A stretch of 64,000 bases of DNA, taken from assembly GCA_003225005.1 (NCBI GenBank), contig QIAN01000222.1, forward strand, positions 1 through 64,000. Direction: 5' to 3'. Shown here in pieces: positions 26,037 through 35,235 of this stretch; the stretch's first letter is position 1; every line of letters begins with the position of its first letter. The position numbers and the translations under genes were made by a program. Source of the stretch: Acidobacteriota bacterium (GTDB lineage: Bacteria; Acidobacteriota; Terriglobia; Terriglobales; Acidobacteriaceae). The notes beneath the pieces were generated by a model, which had not been told where the DNA came from, searched no databases, and was given only the letters and a program-made list of their open reading frames with translations.

Positions 26037-26576
26037 ATGGCCCTGGTTATCCGTCCCTCCCGCATTCACTCCGTTGGCGTCTACACCTCCACTCCCATTG
26101 GTAAAGGCGCGCGCATTGTTGAATACGTGGGTCCCCGCATCACGCAGGAGGAGGCGGATCGTCGCTATGAGGGGTGCGAACGCACCTATCTGTACGGTCT
26201 TAATGACGGCAAGACAATCATTGACGGAGAAGGCCTCGGCGCCTATCTGAATCATTCGTGCGAGCCCAACTGCGAAGTGGACGAGATCAAAGGCCGCGTC
26301 TGGATTTTTGCCATGCGCGACATCGCGGCCGGGGAGGAGTTGGTTTGGGATTACAGCCTCTACGATGACGACGATCCCGCCCCTTGCCACTGCGGCGCCA
26401 CCAACTGCCGCGGCACCATGTATTCCGCGGAATGGATGGAGAAATTGCGCCTGCACGAGAGAGCCAAGCTCATCGAAAAGCAAGCCGGAGCAAGAACGCC
26501 AGTGCAGCGCAAGCACGCTAGAAAAACCAAACATAGAGAAGGGCGGAGGCGTCATCCAGCTCGCGCCGAGGGTTAA
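26037..26576 (+). CDS. SET-domain protein (putative lysine methyltransferase)
   Basis: 179 residues. The SET core is complete: VGVYTSTPIGKGARIVEYVG, the pseudoknot motifs GAYLNHSCEPNCEV and GEELVWDYSLY, and the cofactor-site Tyr. A post-SET zinc motif CHCGATNCRGTMY follows, giving three cysteines that join the NHSC cysteine in binding zinc. The tail from residue 140 is very basic (RKHARKTKHREGRRRHPAR), suitable for nucleic-acid or acidic partner binding. SET proteins methylate lysines with S-adenosylmethionine; the bacterial substrate is unknown. No neighbour points to one. The ATG is weakly preceded by a purine-rich site. Confidence 0.85.
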   Translation: MALVIRPSRIHSVGVYTSTPIGKGARIVEYVGPRITQEEADRRYEGCERTYLYGLNDGKTIIDGEGLGAYLNHSCEPNCEVDEIKGRVWIFAMRDIAAGEELVWDYSLYDDDDPAPCHCGATNCRGTMYSAEWMEKLRLHERAKLIEKQAGARTPVQRKHARKTKHREGRRRHPARAEG

Positions 26577-26605
26577 AGCCAATTTCGGCTGATCTGTGGT
26601 CAGAC

Positions 26606-27080
26606 CTACTGGGCTTTTGCAAGCGTTTCTTGACCGTAGTCGGGTTGCGGAGCTGGCGTGGTTATCCGGTTTTCGTTGAAGCAGGCCTGTTTCACCCAGC
26701 TTCCCGAGTAGCGATTGCGGACTTCGGCAGGAATGTCGCTTGTCTTCAGCTCGGTAAATTCGAAGTCGATGCTGCCATCAGGATAGACCCGACCGAGCAT
26801 GTATCCGTAAACGTAGGTCTTCGACTTTGCCAGATCGGCCAACGGAGGCAGCGGATAGCGCTCGGCGCCGGCAGTCCCAACGATCCAGCCGGGCAATATG
26901 CCTCCATCGTCTCGCCAGTGCTTGGTATTGAAGATGTCCAGCCTGAAGAAGTGCGAATGGCTTGCCAGCCCGTACACCTTCTTGTCTGGCTTCTGCAGGT
27001 TCAGAAGAGTCCGAGTTCGCGAATGTCCAACGCCAGAAAGGATGGGGCCCTCGACCGTCGAATTCTGCAGTGAGGGGAGC
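26606..27080 (-). pseudogene. C-terminal fragment, possibly of a calcineurin-like phosphoesterase
   Basis: The frame reads NSTVEGPILSGVGHSRTRTL, LLNLQKPDKKVYGLASHSHF and FRLDIFNTKHW, then GGILPGWIVGTAGAERYPLP and ends ETLAKAQ. The SHSHF stretch followed by GWIVGTAGAERYPLP resembles the end of metallophosphoesterases, where a Gly/Ser-His-Ser/Thr-His motif binds metal. No N-terminal part with the first metal motifs is found upstream; that space runs into the end of the RND pump gene. Start coordinate is approximate. Identity is tentative. Confidence 0.4.
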
Positions 27081-27217
27081 GGACGATGCGACGGTGACCG
27101 CCCGACTAAACCGGGCGGCGCGGAGAATTTTGCCGTTTCTCTCGCTGGGATTCAACCGAAAAACGCCGCCAGCAGGCAGATAGCGACGGTCGCGGGTCGA
27201 CACCAAACGCCGGTTCT

Positions 27218-30200
27218 TTAAGCTTGAGCCGTCTTCCCGTGTTCGCGCCAGCCCTCGATGATCAGGTACAGCACCGGAATGAAAAATAAGTTGAGAATGG
27301 TGGACATGATCATGCCGCCAAACACAGTCGTGCCTACAGAGTGCCGTCCGTTCTCGCCGGCGCCGGTGGCTAGCACTAGAGGCACTACGCCCAGGATGAA
27401 CGCCAGCGAGGTCATCAGGATCGGCCGCAGGCGGATGGTGGCCGACTGCACCGCGGCTTCCACCAACGGCAATCCGCGATGTCGCAACTGCTCTGCAAAT
27501 TCGACGATCAAAATCGCGTTCTTGCTGGAGAGGCCGACCAGCATGACCAGCCCGACTTGGCAGAAGACGTCGTTCTGTAGGCCGCGCAGCCATTGAGCGG
27601 CCAACGCTCCCAATAGCGCCATGGGCACCGCCAGCAACACGATGAACGGCAGCACGAAACTTTCATACTGCGCCGAGAGCGTCAGGTAGACGACCAACGT
27701 ACCCAACCCAAACAGAATCAGGGATGTTCCGCCAGCCTGCAGTTCTTCCAGTGAAAGGCCCGTCCAACTGTAAGCGAAGCCCTGAGGCATCTTCTTGGCG
27801 AGGTCATCCATGGCTTGGATGGCCTGGCCGGAACTATAGCCGGGCGCAGCGGAACCATCGATCTCGGCAGAGCGGAATAAGTTGTAATGGCTGATCACTT
27901 GCGGCGTTGTGGTCTGCGTGAAACTGATCAGATTTTCCAGTGGCACCATCCCGCCGCTATCGGACCGCACGTAGAACTCCTTCATGTTTCTCGCTTCCGA
28001 ACGGAACTGCTTGTCTGCCTGCACGTAAACTCGATACGAGCGGTTACTGAAATCAAAGTCGTTAACGTAGGCTGAACCCATAAAGACGCCCAGCGTATCG
28101 GTGATCTGCGACAGCGGAACGTGCAAGCTCTTCGCCTTCTCGCGGTCGATCGTTACCAGGTACTGCGGGTCGTTCGCCGTGAACGGCGTGTAAAGTCCGA
28201 CCAGATCCTGGCGTTGGCGAGATTGAGCGAGAATCGTCTGCGCGGCGGCCGCCAGTTCCTCCAGTTTGTGAGCGGCCTGGTCTTGAACGATGAACTGAAA
28301 ACCGCCGAACGCTCCCAGTCCGTTGATCGCAGGCGGCAAGGTGGCAAAGACGATGGCTCCCGTGATACCGAACAATCGGGGACGAACACGGTTCAAAATG
28401 GCTGTTGCTGTGTGAGCGTCGCCTTTGCGCTGGGAGTAGGGCTTCAGCGGAACGAAGATTAGTCCCTGGTTCGATGCGCTTCCCGAAAAACTGAAGCCGG
28501 CTACTGAGAAAGTTCCCTCGGATTCCGGCACATCGGCAAGCAGGTCGGAAACCTGTTTGCCAATCGCTTTCGTATATTCCAGCGATGCTCCTGACGGTGC
28601 TTGCACCACGATAATGAAATATCCCTGGTCTTCGTCAGGGACGAAAGCCCTCGGCACGCGCGTGAACACAAAATAAGTTAGCCCCAGACCGGCGAAAAAC
28701 AGCACCACCATCGCCAACTTGTATTCCAGCACGTAATGCAGCAAGCCACGGTACCCGCGCGTAAGGACAACGACGGCGTCGTCAAACTTTCGCAGCCACC
28801 ACCACTTTTGCCGGTGGGAGTCGCGCAGGAAAATTGCCGCCAGCACCGGAGCCAGGGTGAGCGCGTTGAAGGCGGAAATGGCAATGGAAAATGCGATGGT
28901 CAGAGCAAACTGGCGAAACAGAATGCCGGTCGTCCCGGGAAAGAACGCCACAGGAACAAACACGGCCACGAGAACCAGCGAAGTGGCGATGACGGCGCTA
29001 GTAATCTCGGCGGTGGCTGCTGCCGCTGCTTTGCGGGAGTCGTGTTCACCCTCAGCGATATGGCGCTCAATGTTTTCAATGACGACGATAGCGTCGTCGA
29101 CGACCAGTCCGGTGGCGAGTGTGATCCCGAACAACGTCAGCGTATTGATGGAGAAACCGAGTAACTTCACAAAGACGAAGGTGCCGATCAGCGAAACCGG
29201 AGTGGCGATGAAGTGAATCATGGTCGTTCGCCAGTCACCTAGAAAGATGAAGATCACTAGGATAACCAGCAGGATCGCCGAACCTATCGTGAAGACGACG
29301 TCGCGGATGGATTCACCGACCGCGTCGGTAGTATCAAACGCCAGCTTGTAGTGCATTCCTGGAGGGAAGCTCTTGGAGAGCCGCTCCAGTTCAGCGATTG
29401 CGCGGCGGTCAACGTCGAGTGCATTCGCCGTGGAGAGCTGCGTGACGCCCAGGCCGATGGCGTCCTGTCCGTTGAATTGCAGGTCGGAACTGTAATCTTC
29501 GGCGCCCAGTTCTGCACGTCCCACGTCCTTCAGGCGAACCAGTGTGCCGTCGGCATTGGTCTTCAGAATGATGTTGTCAAACTGAGTGGGCTCGCTCAGG
29601 CGGCCAACTGCGCGGACGCTGATCTGATATTGCTGTCCCTGACGGGCAGGCTGCTGGCCTACCTGGCCGGCTGCTACTTCAACGTTCTGCTCAGCCAGGG
29701 CATTGACCACGTCGGGGGCAGTGAGTGCGCGCCCCGCCATACGCACGGGGTCCAGCCACAACCGCATGGAGTACTTCCGCTCGCCGAAAATGATGACATT
29801 GGCGACTCCGGGAATGCGCTTGAGCGAATCCCTCACGTAAACGTCGAGGTAATTGCTCATGAACAGCGTTGAGTATTTGTTGTTGTCAGAGATAACGGCC
29901 GCGCCGAAGACGAAGTTCTGCGACGTCTTCACGGTTGTAATACCGACCGCCTTGACGGCGCTGGGCAGCCGCCCTTGGGCGGTGTTAACCCGGTTCTGAA
30001 TGTCGACCGTCGCGAGATCCGGATCGCGGGTCAGGTCGAAAGTCGCAGTAATGTTGCTGGATCCATCATTGCCGCTCGTCGAGGTGATGTATTTCATTCC
30101 CTCGGCGCCGTTGATCTGCTGTTCCAAGGGGATGGTAACTGCGCTTTCGACGGTCTGCGCGCTGGCCCCGATATAAAAACTGGAGACCCCAACTTGCGGC

Positions 30201-30322
30201 GGAGCCAGGTCGGGGAATTGAGCGATGGGAAGCGTGGGAATTACCGCTGCGCCCGCCAGAATGATCAGCAGGGCGCAAACCGTGGCAAACACCGGACGAT
30301 GGATAAAGAAATCTACGAACAT
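27218..30322 (-). CDS. RND efflux transporter, HAE1 (AcrB-like) inner-membrane pump
   Basis: 1034 residues, the full length for an AcrB/MexB-type pump that exports hydrophobic compounds using the proton gradient. It begins MFVDFFIHRPVFATVCALLI and has the twelve-helix plan with two large periplasmic loops. The proton-relay residues are present: paired Asp in GLVVDDAIVVIENIERHIAE (helix 4) and Lys in GLSSKNAILIVEFAEQLRHR (helix 10). It forms an operon with the upstream adaptor (102 bp gap). No TolC-type outer-membrane channel is encoded next to it. Confidence 0.95.
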   Translation of the reverse strand: MFVDFFIHRPVFATVCALLIILAGAAVIPTLPIAQFPDLAPPQVGVSSFYIGASAQTVESAVTIPLEQQINGAEGMKYITSTSGNDGSSNITATFDLTRDPDLATVDIQNRVNTAQGRLPSAVKAVGITTVKTSQNFVFGAAVISDNNKYSTLFMSNYLDVYVRDSLKRIPGVANVIIFGERKYSMRLWLDPVRMAGRALTAPDVVNALAEQNVEVAAGQVGQQPARQGQQYQISVRAVGRLSEPTQFDNIILKTNADGTLVRLKDVGRAELGAEDYSSDLQFNGQDAIGLGVTQLSTANALDVDRRAIAELERLSKSFPPGMHYKLAFDTTDAVGESIRDVVFTIGSAILLVILVIFIFLGDWRTTMIHFIATPVSLIGTFVFVKLLGFSINTLTLFGITLATGLVVDDAIVVIENIERHIAEGEHDSRKAAAAATAEITSAVIATSLVLVAVFVPVAFFPGTTGILFRQFALTIAFSIAISAFNALTLAPVLAAIFLRDSHRQKWWWLRKFDDAVVVLTRGYRGLLHYVLEYKLAMVVLFFAGLGLTYFVFTRVPRAFVPDEDQGYFIIVVQAPSGASLEYTKAIGKQVSDLLADVPESEGTFSVAGFSFSGSASNQGLIFVPLKPYSQRKGDAHTATAILNRVRPRLFGITGAIVFATLPPAINGLGAFGGFQFIVQDQAAHKLEELAAAAQTILAQSRQRQDLVGLYTPFTANDPQYLVTIDREKAKSLHVPLSQITDTLGVFMGSAYVNDFDFSNRSYRVYVQADKQFRSEARNMKEFYVRSDSGGMVPLENLISFTQTTTPQVISHYNLFRSAEIDGSAAPGYSSGQAIQAMDDLAKKMPQGFAYSWTGLSLEELQAGGTSLILFGLGTLVVYLTLSAQYESFVLPFIVLLAVPMALLGALAAQWLRGLQNDVFCQVGLVMLVGLSSKNAILIVEFAEQLRHRGLPLVEAAVQSATIRLRPILMTSLAFILGVVPLVLATGAGENGRHSVGTTVFGGMIMSTILNLFFIPVLYLIIEGWREHGKTAQA

Positions 30323-30424
30323 GAAACCGGCCTATACGGACGCAAAAATACTCTGCCCGTGTCGCTTGCCAGGCGACTTCTCAAGACAACAAGAAGCTGG
30401 AAACTCGAAACTCGAAACGGTAAA

Positions 30425-31537
30425 CTAACTTTGCGGAATCACCGGTGCCCCGTCTAGCAGAAATTGCGTCCCCGAGATGATTACTTTGTCGCCCGGCTTG
30501 ATGCCATCCTGTACTTCATAATCGTTGCCCACGGTCTGCCCGATCTTTAGCGGCTTCTGCCGCGCGGCGTAGGATCCACCGTTCTGCGGCTCGGCCACAA
30601 AGGCGAAGTATTGGCCCGCCAGACGGGAGACCGCAAGAACAGGTACAACCGGATTCTTATGAGTTCCCCACACGACACGCGCGCGAATGAACTGCGATTG
30701 CCTTAGTGCGTCATGGTTGTTGGCAACGCGCGCCTTGACCAGTATCGTCTGCGTGGTGTTGTCCACTTGGGGCGAGATAAAGCTGACGCGGCTTTCGGCC
30801 ATCACTTTCCCTTCACCATCCAGTACCTGAACCGGTAGATTCATCTTGAGTTGAGAAGCGCGCTCGATCGGAGCGTAAACATAGACTTCCAGGCTGCCAG
30901 GCTTGTCGACGGTGGTGAGCAGGGTGGTTGTCGTAACCCGATCGCCCACATGCACTGGAACATCTCCGACGATTCCACTCCAGGGCGCTACCACCTTGTA
31001 ATAGTGCAACTGCACCTGCTGCTCGCGCACTTGGGCATCCAGCGAGTCGACCTGCGCTTGAGCAGCATCACGGGCGGTCTTGGCCTGGTCCAGATCTTGT
31101 TTGCTCACAACGCCCGCGGAAAAAAGTCCTTGCGCGCGCTCATATTGCTGTTGGGTCCAGTTCAGGTTTGCCAATTGCGCAGCCTTGGTGCTCTCCTGAC
31201 TCTTCACCGTCGCCTGTTGTTTGAGGGGGTCAATCTCCATCACAGGCGCGCCGGCCGCAACTCGGTCGCCCGAGTGGACATAGATTCGCGTCACTTGTCC
31301 TTCTACCTGCGGCATGAGAACCGCCGAGTCGCGCGATTTCAGCGTAGCGACGTACTCCGTGGTGTCATTCACCGGCACAGCCCGTGCCTCTTGCACTTTC
31401 ACTGGCATACCGGCCGATGAGTCGGCTTTAGGATTCTGAGAACCGCCGCCCGAGCAAGCTAGTGTCGCGCCTATGGCCCCCCCAAGACCTGCCAGCAACA
31501 AGGTTTTGCCGACGGGATTTCGAAAACTCGTTGCCAT
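30425..31537 (-). CDS. RND periplasmic adaptor (membrane fusion protein)
   Basis: 370 residues of the AcrA/MexA family. The N-terminus has a lipoprotein signal ending ATLACSGGG, so it is lipid-anchored. Then come the beta-barrel/lipoyl part (VTRIYVHSGDRVAAGAPVME), a helical hairpin (residues about 115-170, QQQYERAQGLFSAGVVSKQD) and the second lipoyl half VVAPWSGIVGDVPVHVGDRV. It bridges the inner-membrane pump encoded just downstream to an outer-membrane channel. As the first gene of the pair it probably carries the promoter; no local regulator is present. Confidence 0.93.
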   Translation of the reverse strand: MATSFRNPVGKTLLLAGLGGAIGATLACSGGGSQNPKADSSAGMPVKVQEARAVPVNDTTEYVATLKSRDSAVLMPQVEGQVTRIYVHSGDRVAAGAPVMEIDPLKQQATVKSQESTKAAQLANLNWTQQQYERAQGLFSAGVVSKQDLDQAKTARDAAQAQVDSLDAQVREQQVQLHYYKVVAPWSGIVGDVPVHVGDRVTTTTLLTTVDKPGSLEVYVYAPIERASQLKMNLPVQVLDGEGKVMAESRVSFISPQVDNTTQTILVKARVANNHDALRQSQFIRARVVWGTHKNPVVPVLAVSRLAGQYFAFVAEPQNGGSYAARQKPLKIGQTVGNDYEVQDGIKPGDKVIISGTQFLLDGAPVIPQS

Positions 31538-31804
31538 GGATTGCGAATACTCACCGTGGAGTGCGAGCTGCCGTTAATACTCTAACCCGAAGTTCGGCTT
31601 AGGTAAAAATCACCCAGTTCGTTGGACGAAGAGTCGAGTCAAATGTTTCACCCCGCCTAACAGGTTATCCGCCGGGCTCCTGAGACGCAAGATTAAGTGT
31701 GAATTCCTAATTTCCCCGCCGGAGGAATGAAAGGAGGAAAGGACTTGCATAGCGAGAGTTGCCTCCGCGCCCGTCGCCTTTGCCACTCTGCTACATTGTT
31801 TCGG

Positions 31805-32854
31805 ATGAAATCTGTCCCCATCAAGCCCGGGCGCAGCTTTGCCAGCGACAATAATGCCGGAGTGCATCCGGAAGTCCTCGAGGCCCTTGCCCGGGTAAAC
31901 CAAGGCCACGTCGTGGCTTATGGCGACGACCCTTATACGCGTTCGGCGATCGAGAAGTTTCACGAACATTTCGGTTCAGACATTGATGTTTTCTTCACAT
32001 TCAACGGAACCGGCGCCAATGTTCTCGGACTTCAATCTTTGACTCGTCCTTACCACGCCGTGCTCTGCAGCGAGTATGCGCACATTTATACCGACGAATG
32101 CGGCGCGCCTGAAAAGCATACGGGTTGCAAGCTGATCCCGCTGCCGCATCACGACGGCAAAATCACACTGCATGACGTGCGCCACGCCTATCACGGTATT
32201 GGCGATCAGCACCACGTGCAGGTCCGGGTGGTCTCCATCACGCAATCCACTGAGATGGGCACTGTTTACCGTCCGCAAGAAGTTCGGGCCTTGGGGGAGT
32301 TCGCGCATGAGCGGGACATGTTCCTGCATATGGACGGCGCCCGCATCGCGAACGCCGCGGCTTCGCTCGGCCAGAATTTGCGCCATGCAACGCGCGATCT
32401 GGGCGTGGACGTTCTTTCTTTCGGCGGAACGAAAAATGGCATCATTGGAGGCGAGGCCGTCGTATTCTTCAATCGCAAGTTCAGCGAGGATTTCCTGTAC
32501 CTGCGCAAGCAGAGCATGCAGCTCGCCTCGAAAATGCGCTTCATTGCCGCGCAATTCGAAGTTTTATTGACGAACGAGCTTTGGCGACGAAGCGCCGAAC
32601 ATGCCAACCGCATGGCTCGGCTGCTGGAGAAAGAACTCGCTCGCATTCCGGAGGTAAAAGTAGTTTGGGAGGTCGAAGCCAATGGCGTCTTCGCGCAGAT
32701 TCCGCGTCATGCCATCGAGAAGATCAGGCAGCAATACTTCTTTTACACGTGGATGGAAGAGGAATCGGTTGTGCGCTGGATGTGCTCGTTCGACACGACG
32801 GAAGAAGACGTGAGGGAGTTCGCAAAAATCGTCGGGGAAGCCGTGAAAGGTTAA
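31805..32854 (+). CDS. Low-specificity L-threonine aldolase
   Basis: 349 residues, a fold-type I PLP enzyme that cleaves L-threonine or allo-threonine to glycine and acetaldehyde. SFASDNNAGVHPEVLEALAR is the usual beginning. HMDGARIANAAASLGQ holds the Asp that contacts the cofactor nitrogen, and VDVLSFGGTKNGIIGGEAVV holds the PLP lysine (about residue 209). I chose the ATG at 31805; the open frame begins at 31727. It stands alone, with the efflux adaptor divergent upstream. Members of this family are sometimes beta-eliminating lyases, but these motifs favour the aldolase. Confidence 0.88.
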   Translation: MKSVPIKPGRSFASDNNAGVHPEVLEALARVNQGHVVAYGDDPYTRSAIEKFHEHFGSDIDVFFTFNGTGANVLGLQSLTRPYHAVLCSEYAHIYTDECGAPEKHTGCKLIPLPHHDGKITLHDVRHAYHGIGDQHHVQVRVVSITQSTEMGTVYRPQEVRALGEFAHERDMFLHMDGARIANAAASLGQNLRHATRDLGVDVLSFGGTKNGIIGGEAVVFFNRKFSEDFLYLRKQSMQLASKMRFIAAQFEVLLTNELWRRSAEHANRMARLLEKELARIPEVKVVWEVEANGVFAQIPRHAIEKIRQQYFFYTWMEEESVVRWMCSFDTTEEDVREFAKIVGEAVKG

Positions 32855-32958
32855 GCTTACCTCGCCTCATCTGGTTTTGCTTTTTGTCCTGCCTTTCACT
32901 AAATTGCCCTTTCTCCACTGAGTGCATTCATCCGGGTCGAAGAATCCAGGAGTCCTTC

Positions 32959-33410
32959 ATGAACAGGAAGTGGTTCAGCGCTGTTTGCCCTCGTGGTCGC
33001 CGTGGCCTTACTCCTCGTCTTCAGCAGTTGCGGACACGGACAAGAATTGGTGTCGATCACGGTCCAGCCTACCAGTGAGACTTTCGGGGCCTCGAACATT
33101 CCGGTGTGATTGACAACGCCGGGGCGGGCGTGCAGCTCAGGGCCCTGGGTTCCTATATCCATCCACCGGTGACTAAGGACATTACGAACAAAGTTACGTG
33201 GGCGTCGAATGATACGCGAATGTTTTCAGTAAGCTCTACGGGACTGCTGACCGCTACGGGCTTCGCGTGGAGGCTCTCTAGTCTCGGCCCACGGTGACCA
33301 CAAATAGCAGCGCTCGGGGACTGTCTTCATCCGGGGCCATCGCGACTGGATCCATGACCGCGAACGTAGTGTGTTTTACGAGCACCGGCTCCGGCGGCGG
33401 GTCGCCCGGT
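32959..33410 (+). pseudogene. Frameshifted BIG2-type lipoprotein
   Basis: Pieces in three frames make one gene: MNRKWFS, then LFALVVAVALLLVFSSCGHG (a lipoprotein signal) with ELVSITVQPTSETFGASNIP, then VQLRALGSYIHPPVTKDITN and WASNDTRMFSVSSTGLLTAT, then SSSGAIATGSMTANVVCFTS. The order is that of a bacterial Ig-like (BIG2) surface lipoprotein, as in the intact gene at 44239-44892. Two or more frameshifts and an early stop make it non-functional. The 3' limit is approximate. The rest up to 33562 shows no gene. Confidence 0.65.
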
Positions 33411-33562
33411 TGGCGCCTCCTCAGTCGGGGGGTGGAGTGGAGGGTGCACAAACAGCACCTCCGTCTGCACTTTCTCATTGCAAAGCGACACGGCAGTGAT
33501 GGCAAGCTTCAATTGAACAGCGGTCGATTACGAAGTAACCTGCACAGCGGACTACCTGATCG

Positions 33563-33730
33563 TTACTCCGTTTCAGTCAGCAACTTCCCCAGCGTGGGTT
33601 TGTGCTTCTCCGGCTTCTTCTTTTTCTCCAAAACAATCTTCCCGGCCGGAGGAGCACCCACCTGTTCCCGCGCCAACTCCTTGACCGCAGTCACGGCCCG
33701 AAACCGCTTCGCCTTTTTTTTGCGGGCCAT
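33563..33730 (-). CDS. Small basic protein, 55 residues
   Basis: A short minus-strand frame from ATG 33730 to TAA 33563 encodes MARKKKAKRFRAVTAVKELA, VGAPPAGKIVLEKKKKPEKH and ends KPTLGKLLTETE. About one third of the residues are Lys or Arg. The sequence has the look of a small conserved protein rather than random frame, with an ordered core between two basic ends. The upstream GGATGG is a weak ribosome binding site. It is divergent from the zinc-ribbon gene at 33865. A nucleic-acid-binding or ribosome-associated role is a guess from composition only. Confidence 0.5.
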   Translation of the reverse strand: MARKKKAKRFRAVTAVKELAREQVGAPPAGKIVLEKKKKPEKHKPTLGKLLTETE

Positions 33731-33864
33731 TCGATTGCGTCCATCCTATTCCGTCTCGTCGCATCCATGTTGCCATAGCTTGGCAGCCGCAAAACTGTAA
33801 TAATCATCTTCAGGAGCTGAATTCGACTGGTAACGACTAACGAACGGCAGGTAACGACCGCCCT

Positions 33865-34140
33865 ATGGAAGAACGGGACTTTTTCGACGAACGGCAAGAG
33901 AAGAAGGTGGCCACGCTGAATTGTCCCCACTGCCAGCAGTCTGCCGAGTACGAAGTTACATGGGTGGTTCGCACCAAAAAGCGGCAACTCTCCGGCCGAG
34001 CCGACGAGCGTGACCGTGCCCGCTTCGCCAAAGCCCGCTCTTACATGCTTCGCAAAGATGATCTGATGGCCTGCAAGAACATGCGCTGCCGCAAGCGTTT
34101 CGACATCTCCGGCGTGCAGTCGGTTGTGTTTACGGAGTAA
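33865..34140 (+). CDS. Small zinc-ribbon-like protein
   Basis: 91 residues with two Cys pairs, CPHC near residue 20 and CKNMRC near residue 70, spaced like a zinc ribbon. The middle is basic (RTKKRQLSGRADERDRARFA). No other domain is visible. It may bind nucleic acid or a protein. It lies between a divergent small basic gene and etfB, with about 200 bp of spacer to etfB. Not further recognised. Confidence 0.65.
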   Translation: MEERDFFDERQEKKVATLNCPHCQQSAEYEVTWVVRTKKRQLSGRADERDRARFAKARSYMLRKDDLMACKNMRCRKRFDISGVQSVVFTE

Positions 34141-34346
34141 GCTGTTAGCACTTGGTCATTAGCATTTCGCCCCTCGAGTGTCGGAAGATCTCTTGTCCTG
34201 TCCCGTGATGTTTTCGTCTTTGTCAGGTACGACCTGTGCTGGCTATTGCCATGGCTAATTGGCAAGTGCCAATTGCAAATTGCTCGTTTATACTGACAAG
34301 TTTTCCTTGGCTTCAAGAAGCTGCACGAGAGTAAAGGAGTCATCGT

Positions 34347-35117
34347 TTGAAAATCCTGGTCTGCATGAAACAGGTGCCGCAGAAAGACGCGCCCCTCAAG
34401 CTCAACGAAACCGGCGCCTGGATCCGCGAAGATGTTTCGTATGAGGTCAACGAACCCGATGCCTATGCGCTTGAGGAAGCACTTCGCCAGAAGGAACAGC
34501 ACAGCGGAGAAGTTGTCGTCATCACTAGCGGTCCGGCTCGGGCCCAGCAGGTGCTCCGAGAAGCCCTGGCTAAGGGTGCCGACCGAGCGATTCACCTTGA
34601 GGACAACGCTTTCGTCGGACTGGACGCTTTCAACACCGCCAAGGCCTTTGCCGCCGCCATTAAAGACGAGAAATTCGATCTCATCTTCACCGGCTTGCAA
34701 TCCGACGACTACGGCTATGCGCAAACCGGCGTCGTACTGGCGGAGCTTCTGGGATGGCCTCACGCGACAATCATCATGCAGATTGAAAAAAAGGAGTCCG
34801 GCATTCGGGTGAAGAGGGAACTCGAAGCCGGTTACTTCCAGTTCGTGGACATGCCGCTGCCCGCGGTGCTCACGATTCAATCGGGCATCAACAAGCTGCG
34901 CTATGCCACGCTGATCGGCATCAAGAATGCGAAGAACAAGCCGCTGCGCAAGGTGGCGATAGCCGAAGTGAAGTCCGCCATTGGCGAAAATCTACAGAAG
35001 ATCGAACGCCTCTACATTCCACAGAAGACGAAGAAGACCGAGCACATCGAAGGTCTGCCAGCCGAAATCGCAAAGAAACTGGTCGACAAACTGCGCAACG
35101 AACTGCGCGTGCTGTGA
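34347..35117 (+). CDS. etfB: Electron transfer flavoprotein beta subunit
   Basis: 256 residues starting at TTG 34347 with AAAGGAG 7 bases upstream. MKILVCMKQVPQKDAPLKLN and the AMP-binding region of EtfB (VVVITSGPARAQQVLREALA; FDLIFTGLQSDDYGYAQTG) are complete. With EtfA it forms the FAD/AMP heterodimer that takes electrons from acyl-CoA dehydrogenases and other flavin dehydrogenases. The order etfB, etfA, ETF-quinone oxidoreductase over 34-38 kb shows a bioenergetic module that should feed the quinone pool. It lacks the extra features of bifurcating types that I can recognise. Confidence 0.93.
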   Translation: MKILVCMKQVPQKDAPLKLNETGAWIREDVSYEVNEPDAYALEEALRQKEQHSGEVVVITSGPARAQQVLREALAKGADRAIHLEDNAFVGLDAFNTAKAFAAAIKDEKFDLIFTGLQSDDYGYAQTGVVLAELLGWPHATIIMQIEKKESGIRVKRELEAGYFQFVDMPLPAVLTIQSGINKLRYATLIGIKNAKNKPLRKVAIAEVKSAIGENLQKIERLYIPQKTKKTEHIEGLPAEIAKKLVDKLRNELRVL

Positions 35118-35147
35118 GAGTTCTTTCTGTCGGCAAGATTCATGTGG

Positions 35148-35188
35148 GGACAGCCGCTCCTCGGCTGTCCGGCCGAGCAAAGCTCGGC
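35148..35188 (+). repeat. Double hairpin between etfB and etfA
   Basis: Two perfect stem-loops stand back to back: GGACAGCCG-CTCCT-CGGCTGTCC (35148-35170) and GCCGAGC-AAA-GCTCGGC (35172-35188). There is no T-run after them, so a classical terminator is unlikely. Such GGACAGCCG/CGGCTGTCC units are typical dispersed repeats. In the mRNA they may stabilise ends or tune the ratio of the two subunits. Confidence 0.65.
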
Positions 35189-35235
35189 AGTACCATGCCA
35201 GAGGCAAGGAGCTTCGGACTAGAAGCTGATTTCTT

